64,000 nucleotides of DNA from the NCBI GenBank assembly GCA_910575815.1, contig CAJTFN010000011.1, positions 83,540-147,539 of the forward strand, given 5' to 3'. This DNA comes from Oscillospiraceae bacterium. Its GTDB lineage: Bacteria > Bacillota > Clostridia > Oscillospirales > Oscillospiraceae. Made by a program: the position numbers and the translations under genes. A model generated the notes under the pieces. The model was not told the DNA's origin, did no database searches, and saw only the letters and a list, made by a program, of their open reading frames with translations. This document shows, in pieces, positions 24,882 through 33,042 of the stretch (the first letter of the stretch is position 1; each line of letters starts with the position of its first letter).

Positions 24882-25721
24882 ATTAGCGACAACTGGATCG
24901 TAAGCATCCTGGAAAGCGCCCTGACGGACTGGAACGGCAAGCTGTCCGAGATATGGACCCTGCTGACGCAGACACCGCAGAGCTTCAAGGGCGGCGATAT
25001 TTGGATCGCCGTCTCCGGCATCCACACCGCCATGGTGGGCATTGGCTACGGCCTTCTGGTCCTGTTCTTCGCCATGGGCATCTTCCAGAGCGCCGCCAGC
25101 TTCCGGGACTTCCAGCGCCCGGAGTTTGCCCTGCGGCATTTTATCCGCTTCCTTCTGGCGAAGGTGGCCGTAGGAAGCTGCATGGAGATCATGACCGCCA
25201 TTTTTAGTGTGTGCGGCGGGATCGTGGCAACGGTCATGAGCGGCATGGGCGGCTCCGTTTCCACGGCGGCAACCCTGCCCGCCGAGATCGTGACGGCCAT
25301 AGAGGGCCTGGGCCTCCTGGAGAGCATTCCCTTGTGGCTGGTATCCCTGCTGGGCAGCCTGTTTATCACGGTCATGTCCTTTATCCTGCTGCTGACGGTG
25401 TATGGCCGGTTCTTCCGGCTCTACATGTTCACAGCCCTGGCGCCCTTGCCCCTGGCCTCCTTCGCCGGGGAGGGCGCCGCTGCCAGCGGCAAGGCGTTCC
25501 TCAAAAGCTACATCGGCGTGTGCATGGAGGGGGCGGTCATCGTTCTGGCCTGCCTGATTTACTCCGCGTTCCTCTCCAGCAGCAGCCCCGCCGTGGACAG
25601 CAGTCTCCCCGCCGTGACTATGGCGTGGCAGTACATTGGACAGTTAATTTTCAATATGCTGATCCTCACGGGGCTGGTGAAGGGGGCGGACCGGATCGTA
25701 AAGGAGATGTTGGGATTATAG
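24882..25721 (+). CDS. virB6: VirB6/TrbL-like conjugation membrane protein, apparent ATT start
   Basis: 279 residues. The frame has a stop at 24873. The first ATG is at 25032, which would remove the conserved amphipathic N-terminus. A perfect GGAGGTGA at 24868-24875 is 9 bases from ATT 24882, which I take as the start. About five to six membrane helices: about residue 45-65, 85-100, 135-150, 155-185, 210-230 and 245-265. VirB6-like proteins form the inner-membrane pore of the type IV channel. It overlaps the next gene by seven bases. Confidence 0.85.
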   Translation: MSDNWIVSILESALTDWNGKLSEIWTLLTQTPQSFKGGDIWIAVSGIHTAMVGIGYGLLVLFFAMGIFQSAASFRDFQRPEFALRHFIRFLLAKVAVGSCMEIMTAIFSVCGGIVATVMSGMGGSVSTAATLPAEIVTAIEGLGLLESIPLWLVSLLGSLFITVMSFILLLTVYGRFFRLYMFTALAPLPLASFAGEGAAASGKAFLKSYIGVCMEGAVIVLACLIYSAFLSSSSPAVDSSLPAVTMAWQYIGQLIFNMLILTGLVKGADRIVKEMLGL

Positions 25722-26263
25722 GAAAAAAGTACAATGTCATTTATGCCGACCCGCCCTGGAACTACCGGGTATGGAGCTGCGGCGGACTGGCGGAGGACCA
25801 TTACCCCACTATGACCATTGAGGACATCAAGGCCCTGCCTGTCTCCGAGCTGGCCGCCGAGGACTGCGCCCTGTTCCTCTGGATCACCATGCCCATGCTC
25901 TGCGAGGCGTGGGAGGTCATGGAGGCGTGGGGCTTTTCCTACAAGACCGCCGCCTTCGTCTGGATCAAGCTGAACCAGAAGGCGGACAGCGTGTATTGGG
26001 GCATGGGCCACTGGACCAGGGCCAATGCGGAATTGTGCCTGCTGGCAACCAAGGGGACCCCGCGCCGCCAAGCGAAGAATATCCACCAAGTCATCCTCTC
26101 CCGCATTGAGGAACACAGCAAAAAGCCGGAGGAGGCCCGGCGGCGCATTGAGGCCCTGATGGGTGACGTGCCCCGCGTGGAGCTGTTCGCCCGCCGCCCC
26201 GCTACCGGCTGGGACGTTTGGGGGAACGAGGTGGACAGCACCATTGACTGGATCAAAACTTGA
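25715..26263 (+). CDS. MT-A70-family N6-adenine DNA methyltransferase, apparent ATT start
   Basis: 182 residues. The catalytic DPPW motif occurs early (KYNVIYADPPWNYRVW), followed by EDCALFLWITMPML and the NAELCLLATKGTPRR block of MT-A70 phage and ICE enzymes. Length is normal for this small class. The frame has no ATG, GTG or TTG near the start. AAGGAGA at 25701-25707 is well spaced for ATT 25715 or ATA 25718. No restriction partner is nearby, so it is probably an orphan methylase that shields ICE DNA. Confidence 0.85.
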   Translation: MIGKKYNVIYADPPWNYRVWSCGGLAEDHYPTMTIEDIKALPVSELAAEDCALFLWITMPMLCEAWEVMEAWGFSYKTAAFVWIKLNQKADSVYWGMGHWTRANAELCLLATKGTPRRQAKNIHQVILSRIEEHSKKPEEARRRIEALMGDVPRVELFARRPATGWDVWGNEVDSTIDWIKT

Positions 26264-26280
26264 AAACGAGGTGAGCAAAT

Positions 26281-26625
26281 ATCGAAATTAAAATCCCGAA
26301 AGAAGTCCGCCAGCACAAGGAAACCATCTTCTTCGGCCTCTCCACTCGGCAATTCTTCTGCGCCGTGGCCGCCGTGGGGATCGCCGTGGCCGTCTACCTG
26401 GGCCTGGGCCCCGTACTCGGCCAGGAGACCGCAAGCTGGCTCTGCGTCCTGGCCGCCGCGCCCGTGGCCGTGGCCGGGTTCTTCAGCTACAACGGCCTGA
26501 CCCTGGAGCAGTTCGCTTGGGCCTTCCTCAAATCCGAGCTGCTTTGCGCCGGAGGACGGCGCTTTGTCTCCAAAAACTTCTACTACACAATACTGAACCG
26601 AAAGGAGGCCATAGACTTTGATTAA
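26281..26625 (+). CDS. PrgI-family conjugation membrane protein, apparent ATC start
   Basis: 114 residues. The N-terminus EIKIPKEVRQHKETIFFGLS then TRQFF is the conserved PrgI signature and begins directly at ATC 26281. A stop (26272) precedes it, and GAGGTGAG at 26268-26275 is correctly spaced. The first ATG/GTG lies about 80 bases further in and would delete the signature. Two membrane helices about 30-50 and 56-72. PrgI partners VirB4 (PrgJ) in Gram-positive type IV systems. Overlaps virB4. Confidence 0.88.
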   Translation: MEIKIPKEVRQHKETIFFGLSTRQFFCAVAAVGIAVAVYLGLGPVLGQETASWLCVLAAAPVAVAGFFSYNGLTLEQFAWAFLKSELLCAGGRRFVSKNFYYTILNRKEAIDFD

Positions 26626-28945
26626 GGCCCTTGCCGCCGCCAACAAGAGCGAGCGGGACAAGTTCAAAATTCCCCGCAGCGTCCAGCGGTCCATCCCCGT
26701 CAAATGCGTCTACGAGGACGGTATCTGGCTGGTTGGCCGCAAGCACAGCCGGACCTGGCGCTTTTCCGACGTGAACTACGCCGCCGCATCCGAGGATGAC
26801 CGGCGGGGCATCTTCCTCTCCTACGGCGGCGTTCTCAACAGTCTGCCCACGGACGCCGCCGCCAAGATCACCATCATCAACCGCCGCCTCAACCCCGTGG
26901 ACTTCCAGCGCACCATTTTGATGAAGGAGCGGGGGGACGGCCTGGACCAGTACCGCCGGGAATCCAACCGCATTCTCACCCAGCGGGCGGCGGAGAGCAA
27001 CAATCTGGTCCAGGAGAAGTACATCACCCTCTCCATCCCCCAGCGGAGGATCGAGGAAAGCCGGGCCTACTTCCGCCGGGTGGACGCCAACCTCTCCAAG
27101 AGCTTCGGACGCCTGGACAGCGGCGCCCGGCCCGTCACCACCCATGACCGGCTCCGTATCCTCCACGATTTCTTCCGCCCCGGAGAGGAACAATACTTTA
27201 CCTTCGACCAGTCCGCCGCCGTCCGCCGGGGCCTGGACTTCCGGGACCTGATCTGCCCGGATGGCCTGCGGTTCCGGGCCGGACATTTTGAAATGGGGGA
27301 CAAGGTGGGCCGGGTCCTATTCCTCAAGGACTACGCCAGCTACATCAAGGACAGCATGATCTCCGACCTCTCCGACTTCTCCCGGAGCCTCATGCTGTCC
27401 ATTGATATTCTCCCCATTCCAACGGACGAGGCCGTGAAGGAGATTCAAGGCCGCATCCTGGGCATTGAGACGGACATCACCCGCTGGCAGCAGCGCCAGA
27501 ACGACAAGAACAACTTCACCGCCACGGTCCCCTATGACCTGGAACAGTTCCGGGGAGAGGCCAAGGAATTTCTCTCCGACCTCACCGAGCGGGACCAGCG
27601 GATGATGTTCGCTGTGGTGACGTTGGTCCATATCGCGGACAGCCTGGAGCAGCTGGACGCCGACACGGAGACGCTTCTTTCCATTGGCAGGGAACACCTC
27701 TGCCAGTTCTCCGTCCTGCGCTACCAGCAGGAGGACGGCTTAAACACCGTCCTGCCCTACGGCCTGCGCCGAGTGAAGGCCCTGCGGACTCTCACCACCG
27801 AGAGCGCCGCCGTCCTCATGCCCTTCCGGGTCCAGGAGATACAGGACCCCGGCGGTCTGCCCTACGGCGTCAACGCCATCTCCAAGAACCTGCTGATCTG
27901 TGACCGCAAGCGGCTGATCTCGCCCCACGCCTTCTACTTGGGTGTCTCCGGCTCCGGCAAGTCCATGGCGATGAAATCCACCATCCAAAACGTGGCTCTG
28001 GCGACCCAGGATGACATTATTATCATCGACGCCGAGCGGGAGTACGGCCCCCTGGCCCGCGCCCTGGGCGGGGAGGTTATCGAAATCTCGCCCCACAGCA
28101 AGCACCACATCAACCCCCTGGAAGTGACGGAGGACTACGGGGACGGGGAGAATCCTGTCGCCATGAAATCCGAGATCATCACCAGCATTTTGGAACAGCA
28201 GATGGGCGTGGGGCGGCTCACCGGCAGCCATAAGTCCATCATTGACCGCTGTACCGCCAACGTCTACCAGACCTATTTCAGCAGCCGGGGAAAGGCCCCT
28301 ATGCCGCTGCTGACGGACTGGCGGAACGAGGTGATCCGGCAGGTGGACCCGGAGGCCCGGGAGATCGCCCTGGCCGCCGAGCTGATCACCGAGGGCAGCT
28401 TGAACGTGTTCGCCCACCCCGGCAACGTCAACATGGACAGCCGGATCGTGGTGCTGGACCTCTACGAGATGGGCGAACAGCTCCGGCCCACGGCCCTGGT
28501 CGTCACCCTGGAGGCCATTCAGAACCGCGTCATGGAGAACCGGAAGAGGGGAAAGTACACCTGGGTATTCCTGGACGAGTGCTATTTGTACTTCAAATAC
28601 CACTACTCCGGGGAATTTCTCTACCGGGCTTGGAAGCGGTTCAGAAAGTACGCCGCGCCCATGACCGCCGCCACGCAGAACATTGAGGAATGTCTGAAAT
28701 CCGAGACGGCCCGCCTCATGCTGGCGAACTCCGAATTTCTGCTGCTGTTCAATCAGGCGGCCACGGACCGGGCGGAGCTAGCGAAGCTCCTGCATATCTC
28801 CGACACGCAGATGGGCTACATCACCAACGCCGAGGCGGGACACGGCCTCCTGCGGATCGGCGGCTCCCTGGTGCCCTTCTCCAACACCATTCCAAAGGAT
28901 ACGGAGCTCTACCGGCTCATGTCCACCACTCCCGGCGAGGGATAA
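26618..28945 (+). CDS. virB4: VirB4/TraE-family conjugation ATPase
   Basis: 775 residues, starting at TTG 26618 after AAAGGAGG and overlapping the prgI stop. The N-terminal CagE/VirB4 domain runs to about 400. Walker A GVSGSGKSMAMKS is near 445-457; Walker B-like YTWVFLDECYLYF is near 645. C-terminal motifs NIEECLKSETARLMLANSE and LLLFNQA are typical. It powers assembly and DNA transport at the channel. The stop codon overlaps the next repeat copy. Confidence 0.95.
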   Translation: MIKALAAANKSERDKFKIPRSVQRSIPVKCVYEDGIWLVGRKHSRTWRFSDVNYAAASEDDRRGIFLSYGGVLNSLPTDAAAKITIINRRLNPVDFQRTILMKERGDGLDQYRRESNRILTQRAAESNNLVQEKYITLSIPQRRIEESRAYFRRVDANLSKSFGRLDSGARPVTTHDRLRILHDFFRPGEEQYFTFDQSAAVRRGLDFRDLICPDGLRFRAGHFEMGDKVGRVLFLKDYASYIKDSMISDLSDFSRSLMLSIDILPIPTDEAVKEIQGRILGIETDITRWQQRQNDKNNFTATVPYDLEQFRGEAKEFLSDLTERDQRMMFAVVTLVHIADSLEQLDADTETLLSIGREHLCQFSVLRYQQEDGLNTVLPYGLRRVKALRTLTTESAAVLMPFRVQEIQDPGGLPYGVNAISKNLLICDRKRLISPHAFYLGVSGSGKSMAMKSTIQNVALATQDDIIIIDAEREYGPLARALGGEVIEISPHSKHHINPLEVTEDYGDGENPVAMKSEIITSILEQQMGVGRLTGSHKSIIDRCTANVYQTYFSSRGKAPMPLLTDWRNEVIRQVDPEAREIALAAELITEGSLNVFAHPGNVNMDSRIVVLDLYEMGEQLRPTALVVTLEAIQNRVMENRKRGKYTWVFLDECYLYFKYHYSGEFLYRAWKRFRKYAAPMTAATQNIEECLKSETARLMLANSEFLLLFNQAATDRAELAKLLHISDTQMGYITNAEAGHGLLRIGGSLVPFSNTIPKDTELYRLMSTTPGEG

Positions 28946-28971
28946 ATAAATCCCACGGTGAGACGCGAATC
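28944..28971 (+). repeat. ICE-1 palindromic repeat between virB4 and the cytosine methylase
   Basis: A-B copy starting inside the virB4 stop codon. Its GGTGAG lies 16-21 bases upstream of the methylase ATG. No separate Shine-Dalgarno is present in the six bases that follow. Confidence 0.9.
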
Positions 28972-28977
28972 GGCAGT

Positions 28978-30042
28978 ATGGAGAACATCACACTAGGCAG
29001 CCTCTTTGACGGCATCGGCGTGTTTCCCCTGGCGGCCACGCTTCACGGCATCACGCCGCTTTGGGCAAGTGAAATTGAAAAAGCCCCCATCTCCATCACC
29101 CGGCGGCACTTCCCGGATATGGAGTATTTGGGGGACATAACGAAGCTGGACGGCGGGAAGATACCCGCCGTCCACATTTTGACCTTCGGCTCACCCTGCC
29201 AAAATCTCTCGCAGATCGGCAACAGAACAGGGCTTACCGGAGAAAAATCCAGCCTGTTTTTTCAGGCAATACGAATTATAAAGGAAATGAGGGATGCAAC
29301 TGACGGACGGTTTCCAGTTATCGCTGTTTGGGAGAACGTCATGGGAAGCCTTTCATCAAGCGACCGGCTTGATTTTGCGGCCGTGCTCCGGGCGTTCACA
29401 GATACCGACATTCCAATTCCTGCTTCTGGAGGATGGGCCCACGCCGGAATGGTGCGAGGCCGAGGGCCTGACCTCTGCTGGCGGCTCATGGACGCCCAAT
29501 ATTGGGCAAGCCCCCGCCTGGCACGACGGCAGAGAATTTTCATCGTGGCGGATTTTGGAGGGCGGCGTGCTCATGAAATACTGTTTAAGCCCCGCCCAAT
29601 GTTCCAGGTTTCTCTACCTCGCGGAGAAGGCGGGATGCCCGCCGCCCAGGATCATCGAGGCCCTGTTATTGAAGCAAGGGGGCGAGTACCCGTCGTCCGA
29701 CCCTTTCAAATGTTCCGTATGCGCGGCGCTGCGAATGACCGATACCACGTCCAATTCCGGGACAGCTTTGGATTCGCAGATGACCCTTTTCCCACTCTTT
29801 TAGCGGGCGGGACATCTCCTTTTGCTTTCTGGTATGAGGACGATCCCATGGGCTGCTGCATCCGGTTCCCCACGGAGCTGGAGAGCGAACGGCTCATGGG
29901 CCTGCCGGACGGCTGGACGAAGTATGGAGCGGACGGGCGGGAGATCAACAGCGCCCAGCGTTACCGAGCCCTGGGAAACTCCATCGCTTTGCCCTGTGCT
30001 GAATATATCATGGCAGGGATCAGTGAAATATTGAACCAATGA
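28978..30042 (+). CDS. C5-cytosine DNA methyltransferase
   Basis: 354 residues from ATG 28978; the longer frame upstream is a shadow of virB4. Motif I LGSLFDGIGVFPLAA, motif IV FGSPCQNLS with the catalytic Cys, motif VI VWENVMGS, motif VIII RLARRQRIFIVADF, and C-terminal motifs IX-X (ESERLMGLPDGW, RYRALGNSIALP). All motifs are present, so it is probably active. No restriction gene is adjacent. A second reading frame lies inside the region between motifs VI and X. Confidence 0.9.
   Translation: MENITLGSLFDGIGVFPLAATLHGITPLWASEIEKAPISITRRHFPDMEYLGDITKLDGGKIPAVHILTFGSPCQNLSQIGNRTGLTGEKSSLFFQAIRIIKEMRDATDGRFPVIAVWENVMGSLSSSDRLDFAAVLRAFTDTDIPIPASGGWAHAGMVRGRGPDLCWRLMDAQYWASPRLARRQRIFIVADFGGRRAHEILFKPRPMFQVSLPRGEGGMPAAQDHRGPVIEARGRVPVVRPFQMFRMRGAANDRYHVQFRDSFGFADDPFPTLLAGGTSPFAFWYEDDPMGCCIRFPTELESERLMGLPDGWTKYGADGREINSAQRYRALGNSIALPCAEYIMAGISEILNQ
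29294..29803 (+). CDS. Out-of-frame ORF nested in the cytosine methylase
   Basis: 169 residues in a different plus frame, wholly inside the methylase gene. It has its own AAGGA (29281-29285) eight bases before ATG 29294. The product begins QLTDGFQLSLFGRTSWEAFH and contains PTPEWCEAEGLTSAG and KYCLSPAQCSRFLYLAEKAG. I recall similar sequences annotated as separate small proteins beside or within phage-type cytosine methylases in Firmicutes. If so, this is a conserved overlapping gene of unknown function. It lacks a signal peptide or membrane helix. Confidence 0.55.
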   Translation: MQLTDGFQLSLFGRTSWEAFHQATGLILRPCSGRSQIPTFQFLLLEDGPTPEWCEAEGLTSAGGSWTPNIGQAPAWHDGREFSSWRILEGGVLMKYCLSPAQCSRFLYLAEKAGCPPPRIIEALLLKQGGEYPSSDPFKCSVCAALRMTDTTSNSGTALDSQMTLFPLF

Positions 30043-30095
30043 CCGGATGCGCCTCTTGCGGGGCGCGTCCTATTTTTGATGAAGGAGGCGATGCC

Positions 30096-32399
30096 ATGCC
30101 CAAAGCAAAGGAACGAAAACCATACGATAAAATCAAGAATCAGGGCAAGCATAAAAGTAGCACGCCGGTCCAGGATCAGGCCCGCCGCGTCATGACTGCG
30201 AAAATGCGGAAGGAGCTGGCCCAGCAGAAGCGGAGTGCCATCGGCACCACCGGCGAGGCGGCCCGGGAGAATAGCCCGACCACCGAAGCCGTGGAACAGG
30301 TGGAGCAGACCGCCGGGGCCGCCATCCAGGAAGTGGGTCAGCGGACAAAGCAGGGAATTTCCCGAGCTGTCACCACGGCAAAACAGAAACGCCAGGAAAT
30401 CAAGGGGCGGCAGGACCAACCGAAGGAGAAGGCTCCGCCCCCGGAATCTTCGCCCCCGAAGGTCCCGGAGGCCCCCGCCCCGGAGATGTCAGATGTTCCC
30501 GCCCCCAGGCCGGACCGCCCAGCACCCAAGGAACAGGCCAGCCGGACGCCGTCGCGCTCCAGGGCCCATCCGCCCGGCAGAACCGGCACCGGACCAGCGG
30601 CCCCGAAGGAGAAACCCATCCCGGTTATCCGCTCCAAAACTCCGAAAACACGGCCCCAAAGGGTCCCGGAAGCTCCGGCCATTCCGAAGGTGCGCCCGGC
30701 AGATACACCGACAGATCCTCCGGTCCCCAGGACACGGACGGCGAAAGCGCAGCCTACACCGACACCTGATAAACCGTTACTTACTGAACCATGGACAGCA
30801 GACAAGCCGCCCGCCCCGCCAACGCCAAGGGAGCGTATGCGGGAGTGGGCCATGGAGAGGCGGCGGAAACAGGCCCAGGAGCATGGGGAAGTCCCCGCCT
30901 CGCCGGAGTACGGGGAGCCGTCCCCGGTCAGTCATTACGGAAAATCCCCCGTTACCCCCGGCAGCTCCACTACTCCTAAAACGACCCCTTCTCTTGAAAA
31001 TCAATCTATCTATCCATCAATCAAAGAGCGGCCCCGGTTCTCCGCCATTCTGAAAGAGAAAGCCCAGGGCTGGACGATCACCCCCAGGACACGCCGGAGC
31101 GTGGAACAGGCCGCCGGGAGTACGGCGGCCCCTCTAAAAGCTCCTGCCCCCGCAGGGGGGAAAAGCGCCGGAAAGCATTTCATGGACCGGGCGCGCCAAA
31201 AGGCGAAAGCGGAGGCCCAGCAGGCCATGGCACAGAGCACGAAAAGGACAGCCAAGGCCGCCGCGGACCTCTCCAGGAAAGCGGCCACAGCCACCGCGAA
31301 GGCGGTGAAGTCCCTGATTGGTGCCCTCTCCGCCCTGGTAGGCGGGGCCACCCTCGCCGCCGCTCTCTGCGTGATCTTCCTGATTGCCGCCGTGATCGCC
31401 TCGCCCTTCGGACTTCTCTTTTCCAACGAGCCCTCCCCCGGAGCCGTCCCACTGAACGCCGCCGTGACGCGGATCAATGTGGAGCTGACGGACAAGCTGT
31501 CCCTTCTGCAAGCCGGAGACTATGACAGCATCGACATCCAGGGCACCGGCCCGGACTGGCGGGAGGTAGCGGCGGTGTTCGCCTGCAAGACCGCCCTGGG
31601 CGCGGGCGGCGTAGACGTGGCCGCGCTGACCCCGGACCGGGTGGATCGGCTGAAAGTCGTCTTTTGGGATATGTGCGAGATTACCAGCAGCGTGGAGACC
31701 ATAGACCACCCTGCCAGCCAAGCGGTGGAAGCCTGGACGGAGAAGATACTACATATCACCATCACCGCCAGGACCGCCGATGAAATGCGGACGGTCTATT
31801 TTTTTACCCCTGAGCAGAACAGCGCCTTGACGGAGCTCCTGGCGGAGCTGAACGGGATCGGGACCTTGCTGGGGGACCTGGGCGTCACCCAGGAAGACGC
31901 CGCTGAGCTGCTGCGCCGCTTGCCGGAGGACTTGTCCCCGGAACGCCGGGCCGTGGTGGAGACGGCCTGCAAGCTGGTGGGCAAGGTGAACTATTTTTGG
32001 GGCGGGAAGTCCTTGGTCCTTGGCTGGGACTCTCGCTGGGGGACCATCCAAAAGGTTTGGGCGGCTGGCAGTCCCTCCACGGGGACCTACCGACCCTTCG
32101 GTATGGATTGCTCCGGTTTTGTGGACTGGACCTTCTACAATATGTCCGGCGGCAGCTACGTCATAGGCCACGGCGGAGGGGCCCGGATGCAGCATAACTA
32201 CTGTACCCCCATTTCCTGGTCCCAGGCCCAACCCGGCGATTTGGTATTCTACCCGGAGGACACCCACGTTGGTATTGTGGGCGGCTGGGACGAGAGCGGA
32301 AATATCCAGATCATCCATTGTGCCAGCGGGCAAAACAACGTGGTCATTACCGGAAAGGCCGGGTTTACCTCCATAGGCAGGCCGGACTACTACGGCTGA
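30096..32399 (+). CDS. Membrane-anchored NlpC/P60 peptidoglycan hydrolase (VirB1-like)
   Basis: 767 residues, starting at ATG 30096 after GAAGGAGG. Residues 1-330 are basic, then Pro-rich and disordered, presumably cytoplasmic. One membrane helix about 424-450 (LAAALCVIFLIAAVIASPF). An extracellular region about 460-640 follows, then a C-terminal NlpC/P60 domain with catalytic Cys in FGMDCSGFVDW and His in DTHVGIVGGW. Such enzymes open the wall locally for the conjugation channel. It lacks the lysozyme-like domain of the two-domain CwlT enzymes. Last gene of the transfer block. Confidence 0.88.
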   Translation: MPKAKERKPYDKIKNQGKHKSSTPVQDQARRVMTAKMRKELAQQKRSAIGTTGEAARENSPTTEAVEQVEQTAGAAIQEVGQRTKQGISRAVTTAKQKRQEIKGRQDQPKEKAPPPESSPPKVPEAPAPEMSDVPAPRPDRPAPKEQASRTPSRSRAHPPGRTGTGPAAPKEKPIPVIRSKTPKTRPQRVPEAPAIPKVRPADTPTDPPVPRTRTAKAQPTPTPDKPLLTEPWTADKPPAPPTPRERMREWAMERRRKQAQEHGEVPASPEYGEPSPVSHYGKSPVTPGSSTTPKTTPSLENQSIYPSIKERPRFSAILKEKAQGWTITPRTRRSVEQAAGSTAAPLKAPAPAGGKSAGKHFMDRARQKAKAEAQQAMAQSTKRTAKAAADLSRKAATATAKAVKSLIGALSALVGGATLAAALCVIFLIAAVIASPFGLLFSNEPSPGAVPLNAAVTRINVELTDKLSLLQAGDYDSIDIQGTGPDWREVAAVFACKTALGAGGVDVAALTPDRVDRLKVVFWDMCEITSSVETIDHPASQAVEAWTEKILHITITARTADEMRTVYFFTPEQNSALTELLAELNGIGTLLGDLGVTQEDAAELLRRLPEDLSPERRAVVETACKLVGKVNYFWGGKSLVLGWDSRWGTIQKVWAAGSPSTGTYRPFGMDCSGFVDWTFYNMSGGSYVIGHGGGARMQHNYCTPISWSQAQPGDLVFYPEDTHVGIVGGWDESGNIQIIHCASGQNNVVITGKAGFTSIGRPDYYG

Positions 32400-32464
32400 A
32401 AAATGAATCTCACGGTGAGACGCGATTCTTGTCGAGAATCAAATCCCACCGTGAGATTTATTTT
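32400..32464 (+). repeat. ICE-1 palindromic repeat, A-B and A-A copies
   Basis: 32400-32428 is A-B. 32437-32464 is A-A, with left half AATCAAATCCCAC, central C, right half GTGAGATTTATTT. They follow the NlpC stop and mark the end of the transfer block. No further copies occur until 39.87 kb. Confidence 0.88.
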
Positions 32465-32483
32465 GATGCAAAAAATATCTTGA

Positions 32484-32834
32484 CTAGACACTCCTGTTTT
32501 CCTCAATAGCTCCATCTAACGCTCCCTCAATCACAGGGAGGTATACCTCTGGACACATCATCACTTTGCGGCTGATGCGCTGGCGCTGATCGTTTTCATC
32601 TCCTGCCAAAAGTGGATTGAAATACTTTTCCGATGGCAGGCCAAAGATTTGAATAAGCTGTATGATAACCGGCAGGCTTGGCAGGACGTGGTTATTCTCA
32701 ATGTTGATAAGGTAGACCACAGAAATATTCGCCATTTCAGCAACCTTTTGTCTGGACAGCCGCCGCTTTTTCCTTGCCGCCTTGACATCCTCCCCAAAGG
32801 GTTCAAAACCGGGGTAATCTTGAATGTTAGCCAT
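32484..32834 (-). CDS. XRE-family helix-turn-helix regulator
   Basis: 116 residues on the minus strand, opposed to the transfer block. The HTH spans about residues 16-70 (VKAARKKRRLSRQKVAEMA, then a recognition helix leading to YLINIENNHVLPSL). The C-terminal 45 residues have no known domain. It is divergent from the response regulator, with about 210 bp of AT-rich DNA between them. It could repress ICE-1 transfer or the adjacent resistance module. Confidence 0.85.
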   Translation of the reverse strand: MANIQDYPGFEPFGEDVKAARKKRRLSRQKVAEMANISVVYLINIENNHVLPSLPVIIQLIQIFGLPSEKYFNPLLAGDENDQRQRISRKVMMCPEVYLPVIEGALDGAIEENRSV

Positions 32835-32987
32835 ATTGTATCACCCATCTATATTGTATACTTTACTTTTTGACTTGAAAATAAAGCATACAGAGCAGGT
32901 CCTAATCTTTATTGTTTACACTTTGAGAGTTGATTTATTCGCTGTATCTTCGTAAAATGTAGGCTATACAATGCAATACAAAACGGT

Positions 32988-33010
32988 TGTGATATTTCTG
33001 TGACATTTTC
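32988..33010 (+). promoter_or_regulatory. Candidate response-regulator boxes upstream of the two-component genes
   Basis: Direct repeat with an 11-bp period: TGTGATATTTC (32988-32998) and TGTGACATTTTC (32999-33010). The same box recurs upstream of the ABC genes and downstream of the permease, so it is the probable binding site of the OmpR-type regulator encoded here. Confidence 0.6.
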
Positions 33011-33042
33011 ATGTTACCTTATCAGGAAAAGGGAGTGAAACT

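Noticed and set aside
28690..28977. Longer start for the cytosine methylase
   Set aside because: The upstream part is the virB4 gene read out of frame plus the repeat. Motif I of the methylase begins right after ATG 28978.
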